This document shows, one piece after another, positions 7,246 to 16,461 of a stretch of DNA of 64,000 nt (positions are counted from its first letter, which is position 1; every line of letters begins with the position of its first letter). The translations under genes and the position numbers were made by a program. Under the pieces are notes generated by a model, which did no database searches, was not told the DNA's origin, and saw nothing but the letters and a program-made list of their open reading frames with translations. The stretch is from Enterobacter wuhouensis (lineage in GTDB: Bacteria; Pseudomonadota; Gammaproteobacteria; Enterobacterales; Enterobacteriaceae): contig NZ_SJOO01000004.1 in NCBI RefSeq assembly GCF_004331265.1, forward strand, positions 434,001 to 498,000, in the 5' to 3' direction.

Positions 7246-7632
7246 TTAACGATATTTTTTGTGGTAGGTGTTGCGCGTAGCCACGAACTGGTCGGCTGCC
7301 GCCTGGGCTTCCTTCACTTTGCCTTCGTTAGCCAGCTTCAGCGCGCCGTCGATCTGGCCAACCAGCACGTCAAAGCCGTGGCGATAGTCCTTCATCTCGG
7401 CGCTGTCTGCCGCTTTGCTTTCCAGCTTCGGAGGGGTCGCTTTTTGCGCGTCCAGCGCCGCTTCACGCATCTTCGTCAATGCGTCTTTCATCTCCGCCGC
7501 ATTGTCGGTTTTTTGCACTACCTTCAGGTTTTCACTGAGGATGTCCATGTTGTCTTCAAGATCGGCGGCAAACGCAGACGAGCCAAGAACCAGCGTTGAA
7601 GCTGCGACGATCGCTAACAGGTGTTTACGCAT
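7246..7632 (-). CDS. cybC: soluble cytochrome b562
   Basis: This is a 128-residue periplasmic four-helix haem protein. The signal peptide [22 protein letters not shown] is cleaved before ADLEDNM. In the mature protein the haem ligands are Met7 (ADLEDNM) and the histidine in NTYHKKYR at the C-terminus, both present. The length equals that of E. coli CybC. Its physiological partner is not established. It lies downstream of pmbA in the same direction, 38 nt away, as in E. coli. Confidence 0.95.
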   Translation of the reverse strand: MRKHLLAIVAASTLVLGSSAFAADLEDNMDILSENLKVVQKTDNAAEMKDALTKMREAALDAQKATPPKLESKAADSAEMKDYRHGFDVLVGQIDGALKLANEGKVKEAQAAADQFVATRNTYHKKYR

Positions 7633-7670
7633 TGCTCACTTCCTTTTTTATTATTAACAAAACGCTAAAT

Positions 7671-9023
7671 CTATTGTCCGGCGATTTTCATCTCCGGAAG
7701 TAACACAGAACCACACTGTATATTGCTACGTGTTTCAATATCGTTACCGACCGTAACGATGTTGCGCCACATGTCCTTCAGGTTGCCGGCGATGGTGATT
7801 TCGCTCACAGGATACTGAATTTCGCCGTTTTCAACCCAGAAGCCCGCCGCACCGCGCGAGTAGTCGCCGGTGATGCCGCTTACGCCCTGGCCCATCAGTT
7901 CCGTGACGACCAGGCCGGTGCCCATCTCTTTCAGCATCTGCTCGAAGTTCAGGCCCTGCCCTTCAATGCGCCAGTTATGAATGCCGCCCGCATGCCCGGT
8001 GCTTTTCAGCCCCAGCTTGCGCGCAGAGTAGTTGGTCAGCAGCCACTGGGTCAGAATACCGTCTTTGATGATATCGCGACGTTCGGTGCGCACGCCTTCG
8101 CTGTCGAACGGCGTGGAGGCCAGCCCTTTCAGCAGGTGCGGATGCTCTTCAATCGTCAGCCATTCCGGCAGGATCTGTTTGCCCAGCGAGTCGAGCAGGA
8201 AGGTCGATTTACGGTACACCGAGCCGCCCGCGATCGCGCCGACCAGATGGCCAAACAGGCCGGTCGCCACTTCGTTGGCAAAAATGACCGGGGCCTTCAT
8301 GGTGGAGAGTTTGCGCGGCGACAGGCGAGACAGCGTGCGCTCGGCACACTCTTTACCGACCCACTCAGGAGACTGCAAATCCCCCAGCGCGCGGCCAATG
8401 GTGTACGCGTAGTCACGCTCCATGTCGCCGTTCTCTTCGGCGATGACGCAGCTGGAGAGCGAGTGGCGCGTTGAGCAGTAGCCCTGCAGCATGCCGTGGC
8501 TGTTGCCGAAGACTTTGATGCCGTAGTGGCTGTTGAAGCTGCCGCCTTCGGTATTGGTGATGCGCTTATCAGCCTGCAGGGAAGCCTGCTCGGCACGCGC
8601 GGCCATCTCTATCGCTTCGTCCGGGGTTACTTCCGCAGGGTGGAAAAGATCGAGATCCGGGGCATCGAAGGCCAGCAGATCTTTATCCGCTACGCCTGCG
8701 TAAGGGTCCGGGGAGGTGTAACGGGCGATATCCAGCGCCGCCTGCACCGTACGGGCAATGGCATCCGGGCTGAGATCGGTGGATGACGCGCTGCCTTTGC
8801 GATTCTGGTGATATACCGTGATCCCAAGCGCGCCATCGCTGTTGAATTCGACATTTTCCACTTCGCCATAGCGGGTGCTCACGCTGATGCCGGTAGTTTT
8901 GCTGACCGCCACTTCGGCACCATCTGATTTTTCTGAAGCAAGCATCAGCGCGGTGGAGACGGCTTCTTCCAGAATCTTACGCTGCGCTTCAACTTGTGAG
9001 GTTACTTTCATCGCAAATGCCAT
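7671..9023 (-). CDS. pmbA: metalloprotease subunit TldE/PmbA
   Basis: This is a 450-residue protein, nearly identical in layout to E. coli PmbA (TldE). The start [22 protein letters not shown] at 9023 is chosen by that match; an in-frame ATG at 9092 would add 23 unrelated residues. TldE pairs with TldD to form a cytoplasmic protease that matures microcin B17 and degrades the antitoxin CcdA. TldE lacks the HExxxH zinc motif, which is in TldD; none is seen here. It is divergent from darP. Confidence 0.95.
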   Translation of the reverse strand: MAFAMKVTSQVEAQRKILEEAVSTALMLASEKSDGAEVAVSKTTGISVSTRYGEVENVEFNSDGALGITVYHQNRKGSASSTDLSPDAIARTVQAALDIARYTSPDPYAGVADKDLLAFDAPDLDLFHPAEVTPDEAIEMAARAEQASLQADKRITNTEGGSFNSHYGIKVFGNSHGMLQGYCSTRHSLSSCVIAEENGDMERDYAYTIGRALGDLQSPEWVGKECAERTLSRLSPRKLSTMKAPVIFANEVATGLFGHLVGAIAGGSVYRKSTFLLDSLGKQILPEWLTIEEHPHLLKGLASTPFDSEGVRTERRDIIKDGILTQWLLTNYSARKLGLKSTGHAGGIHNWRIEGQGLNFEQMLKEMGTGLVVTELMGQGVSGITGDYSRGAAGFWVENGEIQYPVSEITIAGNLKDMWRNIVTVGNDIETRSNIQCGSVLLPEMKIAGQ

Positions 9024-9118
9024 ACTGTAAGAGAGAGTTAACTGAAGTCTAACAGAGAACCGTTTTTCAGTGCGCGTCTTAACTGGTAACATTAGCCTCT
9101 TTTTTTAAGGAGCCTGAC

Positions 9119-9670
9119 ATGACTAAGCAGCCCGAAGACTGGCTCGACGACGTTCCCGGTGATGACATCGAAGACGAAGATGATGAGATCATCTGGGTCA
9201 GTAAAAGTGAAATTAAACGTGACGCCGAAGAGTTAAAACAGCTTGGCGCAGAAATGGTAGAACTGGGTAAAAACGCGCTGGACAAGATCCCGCTCGACCA
9301 GGATCTGCGCGATGCCATTGAACTGGCACAGAAAATCAAGAAAGAAGGCCGTCGTCGCCAGCTTCAGCTCATCGGGAAAATGCTGCGTCAGCGCGACGTA
9401 GATCCGATCCGCCAGGCGCTGGACAAGCTGAAAAACCGCCACAACCAGCAGGTTGCGTTTTTCCATAAGCTTGAGCAGATCCGCGATCGTCTGATTGAAG
9501 AAGGCGATGATGCCGTACCTGAAGTGCTGAACCTGTGGCCGGATGCCGACCGCCAGCAGCTGCGTTCATTGATCCGCAACGCGAAGAAAGAGAAAGAAGG
9601 GAATAAGCCGCCGAAGTCCGCGCGCCTGATTTTCCAGTATCTGCGCGAGCTGTCTGAGAACGAAGAGTAA
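9119..9670 (+). CDS. darP: ribosome biogenesis factor DarP (YjgA, DUF615)
   Basis: This is a 183-residue protein, the same length as E. coli YjgA/DarP. The N-terminus is very acidic ([14 protein letters not shown]), followed by basic alpha-helical segments ([47 protein letters not shown]). DarP binds late 50S intermediates and aids maturation of the peptidyl-transferase centre. The ATG has AAGGAG. It is convergent with mpl, with a palindromic repeat between. Confidence 0.95.
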   Translation: MTKQPEDWLDDVPGDDIEDEDDEIIWVSKSEIKRDAEELKQLGAEMVELGKNALDKIPLDQDLRDAIELAQKIKKEGRRRQLQLIGKMLRQRDVDPIRQALDKLKNRHNQQVAFFHKLEQIRDRLIEEGDDAVPEVLNLWPDADRQQLRSLIRNAKKEKEGNKPPKSARLIFQYLRELSENEE

Positions 9671-9709
9671 CCCCTCACCCTAACCCTCTCCCCAAAGGGG
9701 AGAGGGGAC
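9671..9709. repeat. GC-rich palindromic repeat between darP and mpl
   Basis: One copy of the CCCTCACCCTAACCCTCTCC unit with the CTCCCC-AAA-GGGGAG hairpin, starting directly at the darP stop codon. The hairpin may terminate darP or mpl transcripts. Confidence 0.8.
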
Positions 9710-9719
9710 TTTTATACCG

Positions 9720-11096
9720 CTACTCTGCGGCCGCTTCCGCTTTCTTCGCCAGACCGTCCAGCAGCTTCTGATGGATGCCACCGAACCCGCCGTTGCTCAT
9801 CACCAGAATGTGGTCGCCAGGCTGTGCGGCTTTCACCACCATATCCGCTAAGACATCCACGTCCGCGCTCCAGTGCGCAGGCTGAATGCAGGCGTCGGCG
9901 ACTTCCGCCACCTGCCACGGAATATGCTGCGGCTGCAGCAGGAAGACCTCGTCGGCACGTCCTAACGACGGCGCGAGATCGTCTTTGCAGATGCCCATTT
10001 TCATGGTGTTAGATCGCGGCTCCAGCACCGCAAGAATGCGCGCAGTGCCGCCCACTTTACCGCGCAGGGCGGCAAGCGTGGCCAGAATAGCCGTTGGGTG
10101 GTGCGCGAAATCGTCATACACGGTCACACCGTGGGCTTCACCGCGCAGTTCCAGACGGCGACGGGCATTGATAAACGAGCCCAGCGCATTGGCCGCATCC
10201 GCAGGCAGCACGCCCACGTGACGCGCGGCGGCAATCGCCATCAGGCCGTTGTGCATGTTGTGCTCGCCCACCAGGCCCCACTTCACCTCACCCACTTTCT
10301 CGCCGTCGAGCAGCACTTCCCACTCGGAGGCATCCGCGTTGAGTTTTTTCGCCTGCCAGTGGCCCTGCTCGCCCACCAGCTCCTGCTCGCTCCAGCAGCC
10401 CATCGCCATCGTCTGCTTCAGGTTGATGTCATTCTCCGGCAGGATGATGCGGCCCTGACCCGGCACGATGCGCACCAGGTGGTGGAACTGTTTCTGGATG
10501 GCTTTCAGGTCGTCAAAAATATCCGCATGATCGAACTCAAGATTGTTGAGGATCAGCGTGCGCGGGCAGTAATGGACGAACTTGGATCGTTTGTCGAAGA
10601 ACGCGCAGTCGTACTCGTCGGCTTCGATCACGAAGAACGGGCTATCGCCCAGGCGTGCAGAAACGTCGAAATTACCCGGGACGCCGCCGATCACAAAGCC
10701 CGGCTTGTAGCCGCAGGCTTCGAGGATCCAGGTTGCCATCCCGGCAGTGGTGGTTTTGCCGTGCGTGCCGGCTACGGCAACAACCCAGCGGTCGCGCAGG
10801 ACGAAATCATGCAGCCACTGCGGGCCAGACATGAACGGAATATTACGTTCCAGCACCGCTTCAACGCACGGATTACCGCGGGTCATGGCGTTACCGATAA
10901 TCACCAGATCCGGCTGTGGATCAAGCTGGCTGGCATCGTATCCCTGAATAAGAGAGATACCCTGCTTCTCCAGAAGCGTGCTCATCGGCGGATACACATT
11001 GGCGTCCGAACCTGTCACCTCATGGCCAAGAGAACGCGCCAGCATTGCCAGCCCGCCCATGAAAGTGCCACAAATCCCCAATATATGAATGCGCAT
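9720..11096 (-). CDS. mpl: UDP-N-acetylmuramate:murein tripeptide ligase
   Basis: This is a 458-residue Mur-ligase family enzyme of murein recycling. It joins L-Ala-gamma-D-Glu-meso-diaminopimelate, recovered from old peptidoglycan, to UDP-MurNAc. The N-terminal domain MRIHILGICGTFMGGLAMLARSLGH binds the UDP sugar. The ATP P-loop is VAGTHGKTTTAG (near residue 108), and YDDFAHHPTAI marks the C-terminal domain. Length and order match E. coli (457 residues). It is divergent from fbp. Confidence 0.96.
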   Translation of the reverse strand: MRIHILGICGTFMGGLAMLARSLGHEVTGSDANVYPPMSTLLEKQGISLIQGYDASQLDPQPDLVIIGNAMTRGNPCVEAVLERNIPFMSGPQWLHDFVLRDRWVVAVAGTHGKTTTAGMATWILEACGYKPGFVIGGVPGNFDVSARLGDSPFFVIEADEYDCAFFDKRSKFVHYCPRTLILNNLEFDHADIFDDLKAIQKQFHHLVRIVPGQGRIILPENDINLKQTMAMGCWSEQELVGEQGHWQAKKLNADASEWEVLLDGEKVGEVKWGLVGEHNMHNGLMAIAAARHVGVLPADAANALGSFINARRRLELRGEAHGVTVYDDFAHHPTAILATLAALRGKVGGTARILAVLEPRSNTMKMGICKDDLAPSLGRADEVFLLQPQHIPWQVAEVADACIQPAHWSADVDVLADMVVKAAQPGDHILVMSNGGFGGIHQKLLDGLAKKAEAAAE

Positions 11097-11294
11097 ACGT
11101 CACTATCCTTCTTCAATGTGGCGCACATTTTACTCACATGTCAGCGGCAGTAAAACGCATTTCAGGAAATTCCGTATCCTGCTGGCGCGATTCACCTCTG
11201 CGCTAATATTTGAATGTTTGTTAAGATTGTTGGGCTTTAGTCGTTTTAGTGAACATACGATCGCTCTACTCACATAAGATGCAGGGAAAGTGTT

Positions 11295-12293
11295 ATGAAA
11301 ACGTTAGGTGAATTTATTGTCGAAAAGCAGCACGAGTTCTCTCATGCTACCGGTGAACTCACTGCTTTGCTGTCGGCAATAAAGCTGGGCGCTAAGATCA
11401 TCCACCGCGATATCAACAAGGCCGGACTGGTCGATATCCTGGGTGCCAGCGGTGCCGAGAACGTTCAGGGCGAGGTTCAACAGAAGCTCGACCTGTTCGC
11501 AAATGAAAAACTGAAAGCTGCACTGCGCGCGCGCGACATCGTTGCGGGTATCGCCTCGGAAGAAGAAGATGAAATTGTCGTTTTCGAAGGGTGCGAACAC
11601 GCAAAATACGTTGTTCTGATGGACCCTCTCGACGGCTCCTCCAACATCGACGTGAACGTCTCTGTTGGCACCATTTTCTCCATCTACCGCCGCGTCACGC
11701 CGGTTGGCACACCGGTAACGGAAGAAGATTTCCTCCAGCCGGGCAGCAAGCAGGTTGCGGCGGGCTATGTGGTGTATGGCTCATCCACCATGCTGGTCTA
11801 CACGACCGGCTGCGGCGTTCACGCCTTTACCTACGATCCGTCGCTGGGCGTTTTCTGCCTGAGCCAGGAACGTATGCGCTTCCCGCAGAAGGGCAACACT
11901 TACTCCATTAACGAAGGTAACTACATCCGCTTCCCGAACGGCGTGAAGAAGTACATCAAATTCTGCCAGGAAGAAGACAAAGCCACGCAGCGCCCGTACA
12001 CCTCGCGCTACATCGGCTCTCTGGTTGCAGACTTCCACCGCAACCTGCTGAAGGGCGGCATTTACCTCTACCCAAGCACCGCCAGCCACCCGGACGGCAA
12101 GCTGCGTCTGCTGTATGAATGCAACCCAATGGCGTTCCTGGCCGAGCAGGCGGGCGGCAAGGCGAGCGACGGTAAAGAGCGTATCCTGGACATCGTGCCG
12201 GAAAGCCTGCACCAGCGTCGTTCGTTCTTCGTGGGCAATGACCATATGGTTGAAGATGTTGAACGTCTGATCCGCGAGTATCCGGACGCGTAA
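11295..12293 (+). CDS. fbp: class I fructose-1,6-bisphosphatase
   Basis: This is a 332-residue enzyme that hydrolyses fructose 1,6-bisphosphate in gluconeogenesis. It has the metal-binding [16 protein letters not shown] motif (near residue 112), the upstream EEDE pair, [12 protein letters not shown] and [16 protein letters not shown] of the sugar-binding region. It is the same length as E. coli Fbp. Allosteric inhibition by AMP is expected from the family. Confidence 0.97.
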   Translation: MKTLGEFIVEKQHEFSHATGELTALLSAIKLGAKIIHRDINKAGLVDILGASGAENVQGEVQQKLDLFANEKLKAALRARDIVAGIASEEEDEIVVFEGCEHAKYVVLMDPLDGSSNIDVNVSVGTIFSIYRRVTPVGTPVTEEDFLQPGSKQVAAGYVVYGSSTMLVYTTGCGVHAFTYDPSLGVFCLSQERMRFPQKGNTYSINEGNYIRFPNGVKKYIKFCQEEDKATQRPYTSRYIGSLVADFHRNLLKGGIYLYPSTASHPDGKLRLLYECNPMAFLAEQAGGKASDGKERILDIVPESLHQRRSFFVGNDHMVEDVERLIREYPDA

Positions 12294-12304
12294 CGCACCT
12301 TTCA

Positions 12305-12325
12305 GGGGAGCCACTTCGGCTCCCC
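12305..12325 (+). terminator. hairpin after fbp
   Basis: GGGGAGCC-ACTTC-GGCTCCCC starts 12 nt after the fbp stop. The following tract is AT-rich but not a pure T-run. Confidence 0.6.
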
Positions 12326-12426
12326 AACTCATTTATATATTTTACCGTATAAGTGTTTATAAAAAACGCGCTTTAACATTCATCACTGCTCCTGCATTAT
12401 TTCCATAACAGTTTGACCGTTATTTC

Positions 12427-12801
12427 GTGGAGCATCACGTCGTGATAAATAATTATTCTCGTGCCAATACCGGCATTGATTTAAATCTTATTCCTGTTTT
12501 TATTGAAGTGGTCCGCTGCGGCAGCATGGCGAAGGCGTCGGTACGCCTGGAGATGTCTCGCCCGGCGGTGAGCCTGGCGTTAAAGCGGTTTAATCAGCTG
12601 TTTGATGAGCCGCTGTTTTTCCGTAAAGGTTTATTTCTTGAACCGACCGAGAAAGCTTTAGCGCTCACCTGTTCTCTGGAAATATTAATCGGTAATATTC
12701 ACGATAATATGCGTGAAGCGAATTCAGGGAAAAATAAAACCCTGGCACAGCCTGTACCAGGGCCGGAGATATTTATCCCGCAGTCTGAACCGTCAGCTTA
12801 A
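12427..12801 (+). pseudogene. LysR-type regulator fragment (DNA-binding domain only)
   Basis: The frame encodes 124 residues from a GTG at 12427; a GTG at 12442 is also possible. Residues about 17-75 (GIDLNLIPVFIEVVRCGSMAKASVRLE onward) form a LysR winged helix. A full LysR protein has about 300 residues, so the effector domain is missing. The last 25 or so codons run through the terminator hairpin and the 3' end of the opposing chemoreceptor gene, so they are unlikely to be native. The base composition is more AT-rich than its neighbours, suggesting acquired DNA. It could still make a short DNA-binding protein. Confidence 0.65.
12729..12762 (-). terminator. intrinsic terminator of the chemoreceptor gene, inside the LysR frame
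   Basis: On the minus strand CCCTGG pairs with CCAGGG around an 11-nt loop and is followed by TTTTATTTTT. It lies 11 nt past the chemoreceptor stop. Confidence 0.8.
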
Positions 12802-14344
12802 ATGATGACATGGCTTCCATCAGCTCCCGCGACTGCTCTTCCAGCGAGCGCGTCGCGGCGGAAGATTGCTGAACCAGCGCCGCGTTTTGCTGGGCGGTTT
12901 CATCCATCTGGTTCACCGCAATATTCACCTGCTCAATACCGCGGCTCTGCTCCTGAGACGCGGTCGCAATTTCGCGCATCAGCCTGGTCATACGCATCAC
13001 TTCCGTTGCAATTTCGTCCATCGTTTCGCCAGCCTGCTGCGCCAGCTCGCTGCCCTCATTCACGTGGGTTTGCGAATCGCTAATAAGCGAACGGATCTCT
13101 TTTGCGGCATCGGCGCTGCGGCTGGCCAGGTTACGTACTTCACCCGCCACAACGGCAAAACCGCGCCCCTGCTCGCCCGCGCGCGCCGCTTCCACGGAGG
13201 CGTTAAGCGCCAGAATATTGGTCTGGAACGCAATGCCGTCAATCACGCTCAGGATGTCGGCGATACGCGCCGAGCTGCCTGAGATATCGCGCATTTTTTC
13301 AATTACGTAGCAGACCATCTCGCTGCCGTGGTCGGCAGTATCGGACACGGATTTCGCCATCTGGTGCGCCTGCTCCGCGTTATCGGCATTGAGCTTCACC
13401 GTGGCGGTAATCTCTTCCATGCTGGCTGCCGTCTGCTCCAGCGACGTCGCGTTGGATTCCGTGCGCTGGGCAAGGTGCATGTTCCCCGCCGTCAGCTCGC
13501 GGCTGCCGACATCAATTTGCGAGCTGGCATCGCGCACGCGCAAAACCGAGCCCATCAGCGACTGGCGCATCTCTTCAATGGCCGCGTTCAGGCGGTTGAA
13601 TTCCTGGCTCGCCGGGGCGTTCAGCGTGTGGGTTAAATCGCCTGATGCCACGTGCTCAAGCTGGGAAATCGATGCCGAGAGCGGCTTGAGGAGCATGTGA
13701 CGCAGCACCAGCCAGGCCAGGACGATAATCCCCGCCGTCAGCAGCGCCGCCACGACGATCAGGATCAGCACCCGCGTTTTGCTCGCCTGCACCGCGCTAA
13801 CTTCCGCTTTCCCGCGCGCTTCGCTCCACGCCTGGAACGCCTGCATGTCGTTGTCAAACTGCTTCGCGACCGGGATCAGCGTATTCTCCAGCAGATCGTA
13901 ATAACCGTCGGCGCTCTGGTCGTTAAGCGCTTTCAGCATCGGGTTGATCCCCTGCTGGTTGTACGCCGCCAGACTCTTCGCCACGTTATCCAGCAGCTTT
14001 TGTCCCTGCTCGTCAGCCACGCCGCCGTCGATCACGCCCTTCAGCGTTTTCTGAGCCAACGCGACTTCCTGATTGATGTTTTTTACCGATTTGGATGCAT
14101 CGTCCAGCAGACCGATTTCCATCATCCTGACGGCCTGGCCCGCCTCATTGCGCGCGCGCAGGATCAGGGTATAGCCAGAGTTAAGCTGCACCATCTGCTC
14201 ACCCTGAAGGTGGTTGATGCGCTGGAGCGAACTGGAACTCTGCGTGAGGGCATAAATGCCGATGCCGCTGACAATCAGCAGCAGAAGGGTCATAACGGCC
14301 AGTAAAGAGAGCAAGCCGGTACGAATCGATAGCGTTTTAAGCAT
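12773..14344 (-). CDS. methyl-accepting chemotaxis protein (4HB sensor type, no NWETF tail)
   Basis: This is a 523-residue chemoreceptor. The N-terminal membrane helix is at about residues 12-32, followed by a periplasmic domain with four-helix-bundle features, a second membrane helix near 190-212, HAMP, and a signalling domain. The tip of the signalling hairpin ([40 protein letters not shown]) is conserved apart from Ser in LNASVEA, where Ala is usual. Methylation-helix segments flank it. It ends FKLTVQTAG without the CheR/CheB-docking pentapeptide, so it probably relies on other receptors for adaptation. The ligand is unknown. A sigma-28 promoter lies 45 bp upstream. Confidence 0.93.
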   Translation of the reverse strand: MLKTLSIRTGLLSLLAVMTLLLLIVSGIGIYALTQSSSSLQRINHLQGEQMVQLNSGYTLILRARNEAGQAVRMMEIGLLDDASKSVKNINQEVALAQKTLKGVIDGGVADEQGQKLLDNVAKSLAAYNQQGINPMLKALNDQSADGYYDLLENTLIPVAKQFDNDMQAFQAWSEARGKAEVSAVQASKTRVLILIVVAALLTAGIIVLAWLVLRHMLLKPLSASISQLEHVASGDLTHTLNAPASQEFNRLNAAIEEMRQSLMGSVLRVRDASSQIDVGSRELTAGNMHLAQRTESNATSLEQTAASMEEITATVKLNADNAEQAHQMAKSVSDTADHGSEMVCYVIEKMRDISGSSARIADILSVIDGIAFQTNILALNASVEAARAGEQGRGFAVVAGEVRNLASRSADAAKEIRSLISDSQTHVNEGSELAQQAGETMDEIATEVMRMTRLMREIATASQEQSRGIEQVNIAVNQMDETAQQNAALVQQSSAATRSLEEQSRELMEAMSSFKLTVQTAG

Positions 14345-14388
14345 GATGTTATTTCCGGTAGCGAGATATTTCTTGGCGTAAAAGAAGA

Positions 14389-14415
14389 GTATCGGCTGCT
14401 ACCGGAAAATGTTTA
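14389..14415 (-). promoter_or_regulatory. FliA (sigma-28) promoter for the chemoreceptor
   Basis: Read on the minus strand: TAAA, 15 nt, GCCGATAC. The flagellar consensus is TAAA-N15-GCCGATAA, so 11 of 12 positions match. It ends 45 bp before the start codon at 14344. Confidence 0.85.
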
Positions 14416-14437
14416 GTCTTTAAGCAAATTCATAGTG

Positions 14438-15439
14438 TTATAGCTTTGTTGCTGACGTGCTCACGCGCGTAACAGGCGAGCTTTGGCGGTTCTCCCAGAG
14501 CACCGTCAGGCCGCGCTGCAGGGCGATAAAGATAAACAGCAGAACGCCGATGGCGATCTTTGTCCACCACGAGCTGAGCGTGCCGTCGAAGTTAATGTAG
14601 GTCTGAATCAGCCCCTGGATCGCCACGCCGAACAGCGTGCCCAGCACCGTTCCCACGCCCCCGCTGAGCAGCGTGCCGCCAATCACGACGGAGGCAATCG
14701 CGTCCAGCTCCACCCCCACGCCCGCCAGCGCGTAACCGGCCTGGGTGTAAATTGAGAACACGATCCCCGCCAGCGTTGCCAGCCCGGTCGAGAGCATATA
14801 GATGCGGATGGTGGTGCTGCGGGTGGAAATGCCCATCAGGTTGGCCGAGGTGGCGCTACCGCCAATGGCGTAGACCTGATTGCCAAACCGGGTGCGGTGC
14901 GCCAGGAAGATCCCAATCACCACCACGCCCAGCATCAGCAGCCCCATCGCGCTCAGGCGACCGCCGCCGGGAATTTTCCACGCCAGGCTTGAGAGCGTGT
15001 CGTAGATCGGATGGTTAATCGGAATCGACTCCTCCGACACCAGATAGCTCACGCCGCGCAGGAAAAACATGCCCGCCAGAGTGATGATAAAGGCCGGAAT
15101 TTTCAGCGCGTCGATCAGTAGCCCCATAAAAGCGCCGAACGCGCAGCCCATGACCAGCACCAGCGGGAATGCCACCAGCGGCGAGATGCCCCAGAACCCA
15201 ATGGCTTTTGCGAGAAATACGCCGGTAAAGGCGATCACCGAGCCGACGGAGAGATCGATTCCGCCGGAGAGGATCACAAAGGTCATCCCGACGGCGATGA
15301 TGCCCAGAAACGCGTTATCGGTCAGGATATTGCAAATCACGCGCGTGGAGGCAAAGCCGGGGAACTGCGTAAGGCAATACAGGTAGCCCAGCACAAACAC
15401 GCCCAGCGTGATCATCAGCGGTAAATTACGTTTTATCAT
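14438..15439 (-). CDS. yjfF: galactofuranose ABC transporter permease YjfF
   Basis: This is a 333-residue inner-membrane permease of the RbsC/AraH family. The start MIKRNLPLMITLGVFVLGYL at 15439 follows the E. coli orthologue; a longer in-frame start adds 10 residues. It has the family motif GMTFVILSGGIDLSVGSVIAFTG near residue 50 and eight to ten membrane segments. It overlaps ytfT by 14 nt and works with YtfQ, YtfR and YtfT to import D-galactofuranose. It is the last gene of the ytfQRT-yjfF operon. Confidence 0.96.
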   Translation of the reverse strand: MIKRNLPLMITLGVFVLGYLYCLTQFPGFASTRVICNILTDNAFLGIIAVGMTFVILSGGIDLSVGSVIAFTGVFLAKAIGFWGISPLVAFPLVLVMGCAFGAFMGLLIDALKIPAFIITLAGMFFLRGVSYLVSEESIPINHPIYDTLSSLAWKIPGGGRLSAMGLLMLGVVVIGIFLAHRTRFGNQVYAIGGSATSANLMGISTRSTTIRIYMLSTGLATLAGIVFSIYTQAGYALAGVGVELDAIASVVIGGTLLSGGVGTVLGTLFGVAIQGLIQTYINFDGTLSSWWTKIAIGVLLFIFIALQRGLTVLWENRQSSPVTRVSTSATKL

Positions 15440-16448
15440 GGCCACGGATCCCCTTAATGATGCTGACAAAGCGCGGCGACTGAACGATCAGCACGCAGAG
15501 CACGACCACCGCTTTCACCACCTGGTTAAGCTCCGGCTGGAAGCCAGAGAGCAGAATGCCGGTGTTCATCCCCTGAATAATCAGCGCCCCTACTACGGAG
15601 AGCAGCAGGTTAAAGCGGCCCCCCATCAGCGATGCACCGCCAATGACCACCGCCAGAATGGCATCCAGCTCCAGCCAGAGTCCGGCGTTGTTGGCATCGG
15701 CGCCGCGAATATCCGCGGCGACAATAACCCCGGCAATCGCAGCGCAGACGCCGCTCAGCACGTAGGTCAGCATCACCATCAGCCGGGTATTCACCCCGGC
15801 GTTGCGCGCGGCGCGAATGTTAATCCCCACCGCTTCAATAAACATGCCGAGCGCCGTTTTGCGGGTAACAAGCCAGAACGCCAGCAGCGTCACCAGCGCA
15901 ACGATCACCGGCGTCGGGAAGAAGAGAAAATTACCGCTGCCGATCCACGCCAGGCTCGGAGAGTTAAAGGTGACGATCTGCCCGGAGGTAATGAGCTGCG
16001 CCACGCCGCGTCCGGCCACCATCAGTATCAGCGTGGCGACAAAGGGCTGAATTTTGAGAACCGCCACCAGAATGCCGTTCCACAGCCCGGCCAGTACGCC
16101 TGACCCCAGCGCGGCCAGCAGCACGACAGGCAGACTATGTCCGGCCACGGTCATCGAGGCGGCGGTAGCGCCGGCGATGGCCATCACCGCGCCAACGGAG
16201 AGGTCAATCCCGCCGGTGGCAATCACCAGCGTCATGCCAATCGCCAGCAGCGCCACGGGGGCAGCGCGGTTTAAAATGTCTATCGGGCTGCCGAACAGGC
16301 GGCCATCCTGAATGATGATCTGGAAGAAATGCGGCGAGACCAGGCTATCCACCAGCAGCACCAGCAGCAGCGCAGCGATTTGCGGCGTGCCGGTCGGCCA
16401 GCTGAAGCGGCGCTTTGACTCGCCGGTTTGCGAAAGGGAACGGGGCAT
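15426..16448 (-). CDS. ytfT: galactofuranose ABC transporter permease YtfT
   Basis: This is a 340-residue permease and partner of YjfF. The motif GMTLVIATGGIDLSVGAVMAIAG (near residue 65) matches the one in YjfF and marks the paralogous pair. The start at ATG 16448 is supported by the E. coli protein; a GTG directly before it would give one extra residue and better spacing to the AAGGAG that overlaps the ytfR stop. The C-terminus SIIKGIRGHDKT matches the family. Confidence 0.95.
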   Translation of the reverse strand: MPRSLSQTGESKRRFSWPTGTPQIAALLLVLLVDSLVSPHFFQIIIQDGRLFGSPIDILNRAAPVALLAIGMTLVIATGGIDLSVGAVMAIAGATAASMTVAGHSLPVVLLAALGSGVLAGLWNGILVAVLKIQPFVATLILMVAGRGVAQLITSGQIVTFNSPSLAWIGSGNFLFFPTPVIVALVTLLAFWLVTRKTALGMFIEAVGINIRAARNAGVNTRLMVMLTYVLSGVCAAIAGVIVAADIRGADANNAGLWLELDAILAVVIGGASLMGGRFNLLLSVVGALIIQGMNTGILLSGFQPELNQVVKAVVVLCVLIVQSPRFVSIIKGIRGHDKT

Positions 16449-16461
16449 CACGATTAACTCC

